Shown: positions 32,806 to 42,084, numbered from the stretch's first letter. The stretch is 49,800 bases of DNA from Alphaproteobacteria bacterium (GCA_020632885.1 JACKEQ010000037.1:1-49800); one strand, 5' to 3'. Translations and numbers: made by a program. Notes: generated from the sequence alone by a model not told the origin.

Positions 32806-35477
32806 TCCTGGCGCTCCTCCTGGCCTGCGGCGACCGCGAGAACCCCGACGCGGTGTACGCCATCTACCCCGAGGCTCTGGGCATCCCGGCATCCCCGGTG
32901 GACCGGGGGTCACCGGCCATCGTGCACGAGGCCTTCCCGGCCATCCCGACGACGGTGGTCACCCACGCCGACGGTCGTGGGCTCTGGACGCTCGCCTGGG
33001 AGGGGGCCGGCTGGGACGCGGATCTGCGCGACGTGCCGGAGGCCGGCCTGTCCCTGTCGCTGCGCGCGACCCCCGACGCCGAGCCCTCGGCCTTCGCACC
33101 CCCGCCGCTGCCCTTCGCGGACCGCGACGGGTTCGCGGCCCGGGCGGGCGACCTGCAGTTCCTGCCGTCGACCGGCCTCGCCTTCCTCATCGACGACCAG
33201 CTGTTCTTCGACGACGGCGAGGGGTGGACGGTGCGGACGTACAGCGAGCCCGACGGGCTGGCGCGCATCCGGGCCGTCGAGCGCGAGCGGGTCGTGCACA
33301 CCCGGACCGACGGGCCCGTCCTGCTCACCGAGTATGACGGGCAGGTCGTGGAGCGCACCCGGCCTCCGTTCGCCGTGGACGGGGTCCGCGAGGTCCCGTG
33401 GAACCTCGGGCCCGTCGAGGGGAGCGTGGCCCGCACGGTCTGGCTGCCCTGGGGCCAGGTGTGCACGGGCCGGTGGGACCTCGTGGCGGACACGCTCTCG
33501 GACGTGGGCTGCATCGACCTCGAGACCCCCGTGGCCTTCGGGTCCACCGTGGGCGGCGACCTGGAGCGTGGCGCCGTGCTGCTCACCGCCGACTCCGTGC
33601 TCCGCGACTTCACGCTGCTGGTGCACGTGGACGACGGAGGGCCCGTCATCGTGGGTGAGCTCCCGGCCACCGAGGCCGACGCCGGTCTCTTCGACGACCC
33701 CACCGACGACCGGCTTCCGCTCCTCGACGAGAACGGCCCGCTCGCGTGGATCACGGCGGACGGCGGTCACGTGCGCCTCGCCGACGCCCTGCCGGCGGAG
33801 CTGCTGCTCGGGGCCGACTGCGACGCCTCCGACCCCTACGGCGACTGGTGTCTCCCCCGCACCATCGTCGCGGCCACCCAGCGGTCGGGCTCGGGCGCCT
33901 GGACGGTCGGCCGCGAGCCGAACCACGACGCGCGGGGGCGCTGGTTCGCCACCCTCGGGGCCCCCGAGCCGACGGCCCTCCCGCTCACCCCCTTCACCGG
34001 GGGGACCGTGCTGGCCGACGGCTTCGCGGTCTCCCTCCCCGACGCGTTCGGCATGCCGCTGCCCGAGGCCTGCCTGACCGCGCGCGGCCCCGATGGCACA
34101 CCGGTCGTGCGCGTGGACGGCGTGTGGCGGGTGGACGAGACCACGGCGTACACGGTGGAGCTGGACGCCTGCGAGCTCGGTGACGGCGGGCCGCCCGTCG
34201 TGGGTGCCACGATGCTCTCGGAGCCCGGCCTGTTCGACCCGTTCGCGCTCCAGGGCTTCGATCTGGCCCGCGGCTGGGCCCTCGATGCCCTGGACGACCC
34301 GCCGGAGGTCGTCGTGGACGCGTCGATCCCGGGTCTGCTGGTGCGGGAGGCCGCCGGGTGGACGTCCATCGCCCGCGACCCCGGTGGCATCGCGCGCACC
34401 GTGGTGGATCTGCCGTCTGCAGCGGCCCCGCGTCTCCTGCCCGACGGCCGCTTCCTGCTCGAGGACGGCACGCTGTACGACGGCACCGGGTCCCCCGAGA
34501 GTGTGGTGCTGGGCGTGCTCCCCGCGGAGGCCCGCCTGGTGGGCGACCTCCTGGTCCAGGACGGTCCGGACCTCCTGCGGGTGCACGACCTCGCCACGAG
34601 CCCGCCCGCGGTGCTCGTGGACGAGCAGGGCCCCCGCACCTGGACGTTCCTGTTGGTCACCCCGGACGGCTCCCGGGTGGTCGAGCAGTCCGCCGACGGC
34701 ACGCGCATCCGGGTGCGGGAGACGACGGGTGGCGTGCTGGTGGAGCACGGGCCCCACCCGGGCGGGCTCACGGGCGTCGACCTCGCTGCGGACGGCTCGG
34801 AGGCGGTGTTCTCCACGGCCTCGGCGCCGTACCACCGGGTCGTGCACCTGGATCTCGGCACGGTGCCCGCCGGGGTCACCGAGGTCTGCGCGTTCTGCGG
34901 GCCGCACGCGCGGCTCGACGACGGTCGGCTGGTCGCGGGGACCGACGTGTACACGGTCACCGCGGGTCTGGTCGGCAGCGTGCCGATCCCCGGGGCCCCC
35001 AACGGCCAGCCCGTGCGGCGGGAGGTCGCCCGGGGGCTCGACGCGCACGGGTTCGTCTGGTGGGCGAACGGCGTGGGCCTCGACGTGAACGGCCCGTTCG
35101 ACCCCGCGTCGCCCTCGTGGGCCGCCATGTCCTGGCCGGGCACGCTCGTGGCGGACGCGCCGGGATGGACCTGGCAGCAGCCGTGGTACTGGCGCCTCAC
35201 GGGCCCCGGGACCGCCACGCAGCACCACCGGGAGGGGCTCCAACCCCTCCTGGACGGGCGGGCCGCGAGCCTCGACGCCCTCACCCGGGCGCTCTCGGTC
35301 GGCGACCTCCTACCCGGGACCGGGCTGGTCGATCCCGCCCTGGTCTACGGCGCGCCCGCCGTGCTGCTCGATGCCGATCCGTCCCATCCCCGCTGGGCGT
35401 CACGGCCCTGTGAGGTCTACCGCTACGCGCCGGGCACCTGGTACGCGCCGCCCCCCGCGTGGATCTGCGTGTACTGA
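32802..35477 (+). CDS. Large lipoprotein, probable beta-propeller
   Basis: 891 residues. MILALLLAC gives lipid Cys9. Short repeating units (FLPSTGLAFLIDDQLFF, LLPDGRFLLEDGTLYDG, VTPDGSRVVEQSADG, LAADGSEAVFSTASA) suggest one or two WD40/YVTN-like propellers. Cys-containing loops (GADCDASDPYGDWCLP, CAFCGP, RPCEVYR) may be disulfides. Overall shape resembles the large lipoproteins at 27936-30245 and 44456-47206, though sequence identity between them is not evident. The start overlaps the previous stop by four bases (ATGA) with GAGGA upstream. No catalytic motif is seen. Confidence 0.8.
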   Translation: MILALLLACGDRENPDAVYAIYPEALGIPASPVDRGSPAIVHEAFPAIPTTVVTHADGRGLWTLAWEGAGWDADLRDVPEAGLSLSLRATPDAEPSAFAPPPLPFADRDGFAARAGDLQFLPSTGLAFLIDDQLFFDDGEGWTVRTYSEPDGLARIRAVERERVVHTRTDGPVLLTEYDGQVVERTRPPFAVDGVREVPWNLGPVEGSVARTVWLPWGQVCTGRWDLVADTLSDVGCIDLETPVAFGSTVGGDLERGAVLLTADSVLRDFTLLVHVDDGGPVIVGELPATEADAGLFDDPTDDRLPLLDENGPLAWITADGGHVRLADALPAELLLGADCDASDPYGDWCLPRTIVAATQRSGSGAWTVGREPNHDARGRWFATLGAPEPTALPLTPFTGGTVLADGFAVSLPDAFGMPLPEACLTARGPDGTPVVRVDGVWRVDETTAYTVELDACELGDGGPPVVGATMLSEPGLFDPFALQGFDLARGWALDALDDPPEVVVDASIPGLLVREAAGWTSIARDPGGIARTVVDLPSAAAPRLLPDGRFLLEDGTLYDGTGSPESVVLGVLPAEARLVGDLLVQDGPDLLRVHDLATSPPAVLVDEQGPRTWTFLLVTPDGSRVVEQSADGTRIRVRETTGGVLVEHGPHPGGLTGVDLAADGSEAVFSTASAPYHRVVHLDLGTVPAGVTEVCAFCGPHARLDDGRLVAGTDVYTVTAGLVGSVPIPGAPNGQPVRREVARGLDAHGFVWWANGVGLDVNGPFDPASPSWAAMSWPGTLVADAPGWTWQQPWYWRLTGPGTATQHHREGLQPLLDGRAASLDALTRALSVGDLLPGTGLVDPALVYGAPAVLLDADPSHPRWASRPCEVYRYAPGTWYAPPPAWICVY

Positions 35478-35479
35478 AC

Positions 35480-35485
35480 TACAAT
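35480..35485 (+). promoter_or_regulatory. Probable -10 hexamer of a leaderless transcript
   Basis: TACAAT, five of six bases of the consensus TATAAT, is followed by six C residues and then ATG 35492. No ribosome site precedes that ATG. A -35 element is not evident. Confidence 0.5.
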
Positions 35486-35491
35486 CCCCCC

Positions 35492-36235
35492 ATGTGTGAC
35501 GTCTCGGAAGGCTTCAAGCTCTGCACGTGCGCTCCCGACGGGCCCGTGGACTGGACGCTGTGGCGCGCGGCCCCGATCGACGGGATGTTCTCGCCGGCGC
35601 GGGGGATGGTGCTGCCGCGCACGGAGGACGAGGAGATCCAGGCGCTGTTCCTGCTCGACGGTCTCGAGCGGGGCGACGTGTTCGACTTCCCGTACGTCCC
35701 CGAGCCCGACGACCGCATCACCTTCCACGGGTTCGGGCGGGCCGACATGACGTTCCGGCACGACGGGCGGCGCTGGGAGCTGCTCGACCCCCAGATCGAC
35801 CCCGCGCCCGCGGGCGTCCGGCACCGGCAGGGTCGCATGGGGCTCGGGGAGCTGGCGGTCGCGGGGGCCATGTGGGACGAGCTCCTCGCCGACCCGACCC
35901 CCGAGCGGCGGGCGGTGGTGGCGGACTGGCTGCACGAGCGCGGCCATGGCGCGGTGGCCACGTGGCTGCTGCTGGATGGCCGGCGCCAGGCGGGGGAGCC
36001 GGTGGACGCGGTCGCGCTGCGCCATGCGGCCGAGCGCGTGGGCCTCTCGGTGCGCGCGCTGCTCGGTGACGGGCCGGTGGCGTGCGGGAAGAAGTGCCCG
36101 GCGCGCTGGGTGGACCTGGAAGCCACGGAGGACCCGCGGCGTCGCAGGTGCAGGTGTGGGCGGACCTGGACGTTCGTGGACTTCCGGACGGCCGTGTACC
36201 AGGTGGTGGACGGCGCGATGGAGCCCGCGCGCTAG
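35492..36235 (+). CDS. Hypothetical protein with TIGR02996-like segment and zinc-binding C-terminus
   Basis: 247 residues, cytoplasmic by appearance (no signal). The N-terminus MCDVSEGFKLCTCAP holds three Cys. A central segment, DPTPERRAVVADWLHERG, recalls the repeat-companion domain TIGR02996 (A-D-W-L-E-E-R-G-D) found in Myxococcota and Planctomycetes. The C-terminus CGKKCPARWVDL and CRCGRTWTF has the C-x3-C...C-x-C spacing of a zinc ribbon. Function unknown. ATG 35492 is chosen because it gives the Cys motif intact and follows TACAAT by six bases; a start inside the previous gene is unlikely. Its stop TAG shares the palindrome CTAG with the stop of the histidine kinase gene. Confidence 0.75.
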   Translation: MCDVSEGFKLCTCAPDGPVDWTLWRAAPIDGMFSPARGMVLPRTEDEEIQALFLLDGLERGDVFDFPYVPEPDDRITFHGFGRADMTFRHDGRRWELLDPQIDPAPAGVRHRQGRMGLGELAVAGAMWDELLADPTPERRAVVADWLHERGHGAVATWLLLDGRRQAGEPVDAVALRHAAERVGLSVRALLGDGPVACGKKCPARWVDLEATEDPRRRRCRCGRTWTFVDFRTAVYQVVDGAMEPAR

Positions 36236-37530
36236 CCCCGCCCGGACGGCACGCGCACCACGAAGGTCGACCCGCGACCCAGCGCGCTCTGCACGGTCAG
36301 GTCGCCTCCCAGCATCCGGCAGAACCTGTGGCTGATGGCCAACCCGAGCCCCGTCCCGCCGGGCCCCGCACCCTGGTCGCTCTGCCGGACCTGGTAGAAC
36401 GGGTCGAAGATCCGGTCCAGCACGTCCTCCGGCATCCCGACGCCCGTGTCGCTCACCTCGATGCAGACGTCGTCCTCGCAGGCCCGTGACCGGACGCGGA
36501 TGCTGCCTTCCGTCGTGAACTTCGACGCGTTGCCGAGCAGGTTCGTGAGCACCTGGCGCACCTTCCGCTCGTCGAGGTGCACCTGACCGACGGTGGGGTC
36601 CAGGTCGAGCTCCAGGGTGTTCCCGCGCTCCTCCACGAGCGGCCGCAGGGTCGTCGCCACCGAGTCGATCACGGTCCGCAGGTCGAAGTCCGAGAGCTCC
36701 ACCTCCACGCGGCCCGCCTCGATCTTCGACAGGTCGAGGATGTCCGAGATCAGCCCGAGCAGGAGGTGTCCGGCCGTCCGGATCCTGCCGAGGTCCTCCA
36801 TCATGTCCGTGAGCCCCTGGTCCTCCGCGTCGCCCGCCACCAGCTCGGCGTACCCGATGATGGCGTTCAGGGGCGTGCGCAGCTCGTGGCTCATGTTCGC
36901 CAGGAACACGCTCTTCGCGCGGTTCGCCTGGTTCGCCTCGTCCAGCGCGACCCGCAGGCGCTTCGTGGCCTCGAGGACCTGATCGTTGAGCCCGACGCGC
37001 TGGGCCACCGCCGAGAGCACGTGCCTCGCGGTGTGGAGGAGGTGGCCGAGGTGGGTGACGTCCCCGTCCCAGGGCGGGACGTAGTACCCCGCCGTCCTGG
37101 AGGTCCGACCGACCACGACCACCGCCTCCACGCCGTGCTCCGAGAGCACGTTGCCCCCGAGCAGCCACATCCTCCCGGAGGGCGCGTGGGGCGGGATGTC
37201 CACCACCTGCACGCTGGCCGCCGGGTCCCACCACCGCTGCGAGGTGCGCTCGACCTCCTCCAGCTCGGCGTCCGTCAGGCTGCCACCGAACAGGTCCTGG
37301 TAGCCGGTGCGGCTGTGCACCCACGCGATCTCGTAGGGGGACTCGCAGAGGAGCTCGGTCGCGAGCGTCCCGATGGCGGACTCGACCGTCGGTGCCGTCG
37401 CCATCGCGCCGGTGATGCGCTCCACCCGCTGCATCCAGGTGCCGTGGGCCCGGAGGCGTCCGCGAAGCTTCAGGATCTCGTGCTCCCGCTTCACCAGGAG
37501 CTGGAGCTTCTTCAGCGTCGCGCGGTCCAC
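36232..37530 (-). CDS. Cytoplasmic histidine kinase paired with a FIST sensor
   Basis: 432 residues without transmembrane helices. An N-terminal coiled coil (LKKLQLLVKREHEILKLRGR) precedes a GAF-like domain (about 40-160) and a HisKA dimerisation domain with phospho-acceptor His in MSHELRTPLNAIIGY. The ATPase domain shows the N box NLLGNASKF, G1 DTGVGMP and G2 GTGLGLAI, so it should be active. The GTG at 37530 begins two bases after the FIST gene stop; an ATG further upstream belongs to a shadow frame. No response regulator is adjacent, so its partner is elsewhere. It probably transduces a signal from the FIST protein, the two being co-transcribed. Confidence 0.88.
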   Translation of the reverse strand: MDRATLKKLQLLVKREHEILKLRGRLRAHGTWMQRVERITGAMATAPTVESAIGTLATELLCESPYEIAWVHSRTGYQDLFGGSLTDAELEEVERTSQRWWDPAASVQVVDIPPHAPSGRMWLLGGNVLSEHGVEAVVVVGRTSRTAGYYVPPWDGDVTHLGHLLHTARHVLSAVAQRVGLNDQVLEATKRLRVALDEANQANRAKSVFLANMSHELRTPLNAIIGYAELVAGDAEDQGLTDMMEDLGRIRTAGHLLLGLISDILDLSKIEAGRVEVELSDFDLRTVIDSVATTLRPLVEERGNTLELDLDPTVGQVHLDERKVRQVLTNLLGNASKFTTEGSIRVRSRACEDDVCIEVSDTGVGMPEDVLDRIFDPFYQVRQSDQGAGPGGTGLGLAISHRFCRMLGGDLTVQSALGRGSTFVVRVPSGRG

Positions 37531-37532
37531 GG

Positions 37533-38747
37533 TCAGGAACCGGGGCTCGGGCGTGTCAGGAGCACCAACGGGAAGGTGTAGTTGTGGGACTCGGTCCTCG
37601 CACCCGCCGGCGCGATCTCGCCCCAGGCATAGAACCCGAGCCACGGCATCTCCACCAGCTCGGCCTGCATGGTGCAGATCTCCTCCTGGGCTCCGTCGTC
37701 GCCGAGGAACGGACGGGGGCGGGCCGCACACTCGAAGCCGAGCGCCAGGAGCGGCTCACCCTTCACACGTGCGTTCAGGCGCCGCGCCATGTCCACGGCA
37801 CCCTGGAGCACGGCCTCGTGGGAGCGGTGGCAGAGCTGGATGCGCGTGCCGACGGGGATCTCCGCCTGCATCGAGAGGGTTCGCTGCTCCAGGTCCCAGC
37901 CGAAGAACGCACGGGTGAGCGGCCCCTCGTAGAGGCGCCCGCGTTCGTCGCCGTCTGCCGGAGCCTCGGGCTGCACGCCGATCGCCCAGACCGACGCGCT
38001 CTCGATGTTCAGCTCGTCGTCGCCGATACCGAGCTGGTCGATGAGGAAGTCGAGAGCCGGCATGCCGTCGACCTCGCCCAGGACGTTCTGGGTGGAGGCC
38101 GTCACCTCGAGCTCCAGCCCGAGGGGCTCGGCACCGTGCGTCTGATCGTAGAGCATCTCGACGTCCCCGGAGAGCGCGAGGGCCACCACCGAGTCCTCCG
38201 ACACGCTTCCACCGAGGTACTGGAAGGTCTTGTGGACCTGGCCGAACGGCTGCCCGGCCGCCCCTCCGATGGCCCAGCGCACCCCGCCCTCGGCAAGACC
38301 GTGCAACAGCTCGGTGGAGTTGACGGTCAGCGCGTCGTACCAGAGGAGCACGGGCAGGTCGGATGGGCCGCCCAGGGCCGCGGCCACCGCCCGCCCGGCC
38401 GCCCGCGAGTCGGCTCCGAGGCCCTCCACGCGAACGGGCTTCGCCTGGATCCCCGGCTCCGCGAGCACGGCGCAACCCACCACGCGGTCGACCTCGTGCA
38501 CGCCGCACCGGACGGAGATCCCCTGGGTCGAGCAGCCCACCAGCGGGGCCTCCTCGCCGAGCACGCTACGGACACCGTCGAGGACGTGCGCCTGGTCGTG
38601 GAGGACGGTCGCGTACACGACCACCAGGGTGAGCGGCGGCAGGTCGCCCCCATGGCGTGCCCTGGCGGCCTCGAGCGCTACCGTCGCAGCCTCGCGGCCT
38701 GCCTCCCGCGACATCTGTTGGGTGCTGTGTCCGACACCTGCGGCCAT
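37533..38747 (-). CDS. FIST-domain sensor protein
   Basis: 404 residues. FIST_N begins with PPLTLVVVYAT, then VLGEEAPLVGCSTQGI; the C-terminal FIST_C has AWGEIAP and HNYTFPLVLL, the family's most conserved ending. FIST (F-box and intracellular signal transduction) proteins are soluble sensors of small ligands, possibly amino acids, usually linked to kinases or GGDEF enzymes. Here the kinase is the next gene, two bases downstream, so the pair is a split sensor and transmitter. ATG 38747 follows GAGAGGAGG. It is divergent from the gene at 38835. Confidence 0.9.
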   Translation of the reverse strand: MAAGVGHSTQQMSREAGREAATVALEAARARHGGDLPPLTLVVVYATVLHDQAHVLDGVRSVLGEEAPLVGCSTQGISVRCGVHEVDRVVGCAVLAEPGIQAKPVRVEGLGADSRAAGRAVAAALGGPSDLPVLLWYDALTVNSTELLHGLAEGGVRWAIGGAAGQPFGQVHKTFQYLGGSVSEDSVVALALSGDVEMLYDQTHGAEPLGLELEVTASTQNVLGEVDGMPALDFLIDQLGIGDDELNIESASVWAIGVQPEAPADGDERGRLYEGPLTRAFFGWDLEQRTLSMQAEIPVGTRIQLCHRSHEAVLQGAVDMARRLNARVKGEPLLALGFECAARPRPFLGDDGAQEEICTMQAELVEMPWLGFYAWGEIAPAGARTESHNYTFPLVLLTRPSPGS

Positions 38748-38801
38748 CGGGCCTCCTCTCCCGTCCTCTTCGGGATCGGGCACAGAGGACTTGAGCGCGA
38801 C

Positions 38802-38818
38802 GGGATAGGGTCGACGCA
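38802..38818 (+). promoter_or_regulatory. 17-base upstream motif shared with 30255-30271, probable promoter
   Basis: GGGATAGGGTCGACGCA, sixteen of seventeen bases identical to the motif before the large lipoprotein gene at 27936-30245. It contains TAGGGT (38806-38811) and lies 16 bases before ATG 38835. Confidence 0.55.
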
Positions 38819-38834
38819 CCACCGTGGAGGGCCG

Positions 38835-39650
38835 ATGAGCATGGGTACCACCGTCGTCGCGACCGACACCGCCGGTCGCCTCGTGGTCCTGCACACCGAG
38901 AGGCACTGCGACGATCTGCCGGAGACCGTGCCTCTCGTGGACGAGGAGCTCGCGGAGCACCTCGGGCTGGGCGACACCGACCTCCGCTTCACGCGTGTCC
39001 GGGACGGGGAGTCGTTCTGGTTCGACGACGCTCCTGACGAACCGAGCACCCCGAGCCCTCTCGCCGTGCGACTGGCTTCGGTCACGCGGCTGACGGTCGA
39101 CTGCTCGGAGGTCGACGAGGTCTCGCCGTCCCAGCTCGTGGGTCCCCCGGAGCCCGTGGCCGCCGCGCTGCGCGCGGAGCTCGAGGCCGCGTGGCGGGGA
39201 TTCCTCGGGCAGGACGCCACCGTCGGGCCGCCCATCCCGTCGCTCTCCGTGCGCATCGCCGAGGCCCGGAAGGAGGCCGTGCCGGATCGGCGTGACGATC
39301 TGCGCGACCAGCCCGTCTCCACCGAGGAGATCGAGGGCTACCTGCTCATGCGGGCCGGGTTCCTGCTGGGCTTCGAGGGACGTTCCTTCGCGCCCTTCGC
39401 CGACGTCCTGCCGGACGCGACGGACGCCGACCGCGCGAGCTACCTGCGAGCCCTCACGGCGGCGATCGACGCCCTGCCGGAAGACTCCCGCCAGATCCTC
39501 TACTACCGGCAGATCTCCGAGTGGGCGGACACGGCGACGGTCGCCGACCACGAGGCGCGGTTCGGGCGCACCATCCAGCAGATCGCTGCCGTCGAGGAGA
39601 CCGTCCGGGCGGCCCTCCGCGAGGCGGGAGCCGCCTGGATGGCCCGGTAG
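38835..39650 (+). CDS. Hypothetical cytoplasmic protein
   Basis: 271 residues, acidic, no signal peptide, no membrane segment. An N-terminal part with alternating strands (TTVVATDTAGRLVVLH) is followed by a helical C-terminus (EEIEGYLLMRAGFLLGFEG, then YYRQISEWADTATVADHE). The last 60 residues look vaguely like a sigma-factor region or helix-turn-helix, but I would not rely on it. A clear ribosome site GGAGGG precedes the ATG. It shares the 17-base upstream motif with the lipoprotein gene at 27936-30245, and its TAG stop is directly adjacent to the PEP synthase stop. Confidence 0.75.
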   Translation: MSMGTTVVATDTAGRLVVLHTERHCDDLPETVPLVDEELAEHLGLGDTDLRFTRVRDGESFWFDDAPDEPSTPSPLAVRLASVTRLTVDCSEVDEVSPSQLVGPPEPVAAALRAELEAAWRGFLGQDATVGPPIPSLSVRIAEARKEAVPDRRDDLRDQPVSTEEIEGYLLMRAGFLLGFEGRSFAPFADVLPDATDADRASYLRALTAAIDALPEDSRQILYYRQISEWADTATVADHEARFGRTIQQIAAVEETVRAALREAGAAWMAR

Positions 39651-42020
39651 TCAGCGGCGTTCGAGGGCGAGCACCCGCTCGGTCACCGCGAGCACGACAT
39701 CGGGGGTGACCGAGAGGCTGTCGATGCCCTGCTCTACGAGCCACGCGGCGAAGCCGGGGTGGTCGCTCGGCGCCTGGCCGCAGATGCCGATCGGCTTGCC
39801 GGCCCGATGGCACCCCTCGATGGCCACGCGGATCATCGCCTTCACCGCCGCGTCGTTCTCGTCGAAGAGCGACGCGAGCTGCTCGTTGTCGCGGTCCACG
39901 CCCAGGGTGAGCTGGGTGAGGTCGTTGGAGCCGATGGACAGCCCGTCGAACAGGGTCGCGAACTGCTCGGCCAGCAGGGCGTTGCTGGGGATCTCGCACA
40001 TCACCCACACCTCGAGGCCGTCCTCGCCCTGGACGAGCCCGTGGCTCGCGAGCAGGTCGAGCACCTTGCGGCCTTCGTCGAGGGTCCGGCAGAACGGGAC
40101 CATCAGGCGGACGTTCGTGAGCCCCATGTCGCTTCGGACCCGCCGGAGCGCCCGGCACTCCAGGGCGAAGGCCGCGGCGAAGGCGGGGTCGGCATAGCGG
40201 GACGCGCCGCGCCAGCCGATCATCGGGTTCTCCTCGTGGGGCTCGTACGCCTCGCCCCCGAGCAGCCGGCGGTACTCGTTGGTCTTGAAGTCCGAGAGCC
40301 GCACGGTGACCGGTCGCGGCCAGAACGCGGCGGCGATCTGGGCGACGCCCTCCGCGAGCCGGTCGACGTAGAAGGAGGGCTTGTCGACCCAGCCCGCGGT
40401 GACGGCCTCCACGCGCTCGCGCAGCTCGGGGTCGAGGCTGTCGAACGCGAGCAGGGCGCCCGGGTGCACGCCGACGTCCGCGGAGACGATGAACTCCTGG
40501 CGCGCCAGGCCGACGCCGTCGCAGGGCAGGCGGGCGAGCCCGAGGGCCTCCGAGGGTGTGCCGACGTTCATCATGACCTTCGTGTGCGGGCGCTCCAGCG
40601 TGCCGAGGTCCGTGTGCTCGACGTGGAAGGGGACGGCTCCCTCGTACACCCGGCCCTCCGCGCCGTGGGCGCACGACACCGTCACCAGCGCGCCGTCCGT
40701 GAGGGTGGAGGTGGCGCCGTCCGCGCCGACCACGGCGGGCACGCCGAGCTCTCTGGCCACGATGGCCGCGTGGCAGGTCCGCCCGCCGTGGTCGGTGACG
40801 ATGGCGGCCGACCGCCGCATGACGGGCTCCCAGTCGGGGTCCGTGCGGCTGGCGACCGGGATCTCACCGTCCTGGAAGCGGTGGAGCTCGGCTGTGGACG
40901 TGATGAGCCTGCAGGTCCCGGTGGCGATGGACGCCCCGACCGCGCGTCCGGTGGCGAGGACCTTCCCGTGGCCGTCCTCCACCCAGCGGTCCACGCTCGT
41001 GCGCGACTCCCGCGAGCGCACCGTCTCGGGCCGGGCCTGCACGATGAACAGCTCACCCGTGCGGCCGTCGAGGGCCCACTCGATGTCCATGGGGGTCCAG
41101 GTGCCGTGGCGCGCGGAGTAGTGGGCCTCGATGGCCACGCCCATGCGCGCGAGGTCGAGCACCTGGTCGTCGTCCAGCACGAAGCGCCGCCGGTCGGCCA
41201 GCGGCACGTCCTCCGTGCGCACGCCGCCCTCCGCGTACACCATGCGCGTCTCCTTGGCGCCCAGGGTGTGCCGGAGGATCGGTCGCTTCCCGGTGGCGAG
41301 GGTGGGCTTGAACACCACCATCTCGTCGGGCCCCACGGTGCCCTGCACGACCGACTCCCCGAGGCCCCAGGCCCCGGTGACCAGCACCACATCGGGGGCG
41401 CCGGACTCGGTGTCGATGGTGAACATCACGCCCGCCGCGCCGAGGTCGGAGCGCACCATGCGCTGCACGCCCACCGACAGCGCCACCGCGAGCTGGTCGA
41501 AACCGCGCTCCGCCCTGTAGGAGATGGCCCGGTCGGTGAACAGGCTCGCGAAGCATCGACGCACGCGGTCCAGGAGGGCATCGTGCCCGCTGACGGCCAG
41601 GAAGGTCTCCTGCTGGCCGGCGAAGCTCGCGTCCGGCAGGTCCTCCGCCGTCGCGCTGGATCGCACCGCGACCTCGGTGGCCCCGCCCGCGACCAGCCGG
41701 TCGTAGGCCTCGAGGAGCTCGCTGGCCAGACGCTCGGGCAGGCGGGCCTCCAGGAACGCCGCCCGCACGGCCGCACCGGCGCGCTGCAGCCGGGTCACGT
41801 CGTCCAGGTCGAGGTCGCCGAGGTGGTCGCGGACCACCGCGTCCAGGCCGTTCTCCGCGAGGAGCTCGCGGTAGGCGTCGGCCGTCGTGGCGAACCCGTC
41901 CGGCACACGGACGCCCAGCGGCACGAGGCCCTGCACCAGCTCGCCCAGGGAGGCGTTCTTTCCGCCCACCTGACCGATGTCGTCCATGGAGAGATCGCTG
42001 AACCAACGGATTCGACTCAT
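39651..42020 (-). CDS. ppsA: Phosphoenolpyruvate synthase
   Basis: 789 residues, typical length. It makes PEP from pyruvate, ATP and water for gluconeogenesis. The ATP-grasp/nucleotide-binding domain begins with VGGKNASLGEL; the swivelling phosphohistidine domain has DHGGRTCHAAIVAREL with His417; the PEP-binding barrel ends with GSNDLTQLTLGVDRD near the C-terminus, followed by GICGQAPSD. It matches PpsA rather than pyruvate phosphate dikinase by length and the C-terminal barrel motif. ATG 42020 follows GGAGGACAGGAAG. It converges with the gene at 38835 with zero bases between stops. PEP from this enzyme would also feed DAHP synthase. Confidence 0.94.
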   Translation of the reverse strand: MSRIRWFSDLSMDDIGQVGGKNASLGELVQGLVPLGVRVPDGFATTADAYRELLAENGLDAVVRDHLGDLDLDDVTRLQRAGAAVRAAFLEARLPERLASELLEAYDRLVAGGATEVAVRSSATAEDLPDASFAGQQETFLAVSGHDALLDRVRRCFASLFTDRAISYRAERGFDQLAVALSVGVQRMVRSDLGAAGVMFTIDTESGAPDVVLVTGAWGLGESVVQGTVGPDEMVVFKPTLATGKRPILRHTLGAKETRMVYAEGGVRTEDVPLADRRRFVLDDDQVLDLARMGVAIEAHYSARHGTWTPMDIEWALDGRTGELFIVQARPETVRSRESRTSVDRWVEDGHGKVLATGRAVGASIATGTCRLITSTAELHRFQDGEIPVASRTDPDWEPVMRRSAAIVTDHGGRTCHAAIVARELGVPAVVGADGATSTLTDGALVTVSCAHGAEGRVYEGAVPFHVEHTDLGTLERPHTKVMMNVGTPSEALGLARLPCDGVGLARQEFIVSADVGVHPGALLAFDSLDPELRERVEAVTAGWVDKPSFYVDRLAEGVAQIAAAFWPRPVTVRLSDFKTNEYRRLLGGEAYEPHEENPMIGWRGASRYADPAFAAAFALECRALRRVRSDMGLTNVRLMVPFCRTLDEGRKVLDLLASHGLVQGEDGLEVWVMCEIPSNALLAEQFATLFDGLSIGSNDLTQLTLGVDRDNEQLASLFDENDAAVKAMIRVAIEGCHRAGKPIGICGQAPSDHPGFAAWLVEQGIDSLSVTPDVVLAVTERVLALERR

Positions 42021-42084
42021 GCTTCCTGTCCTCCGGCGAAACGTGCTGTGCAGGCGTCGTGCCAGGGCTCGACCGTTCCGGAGG

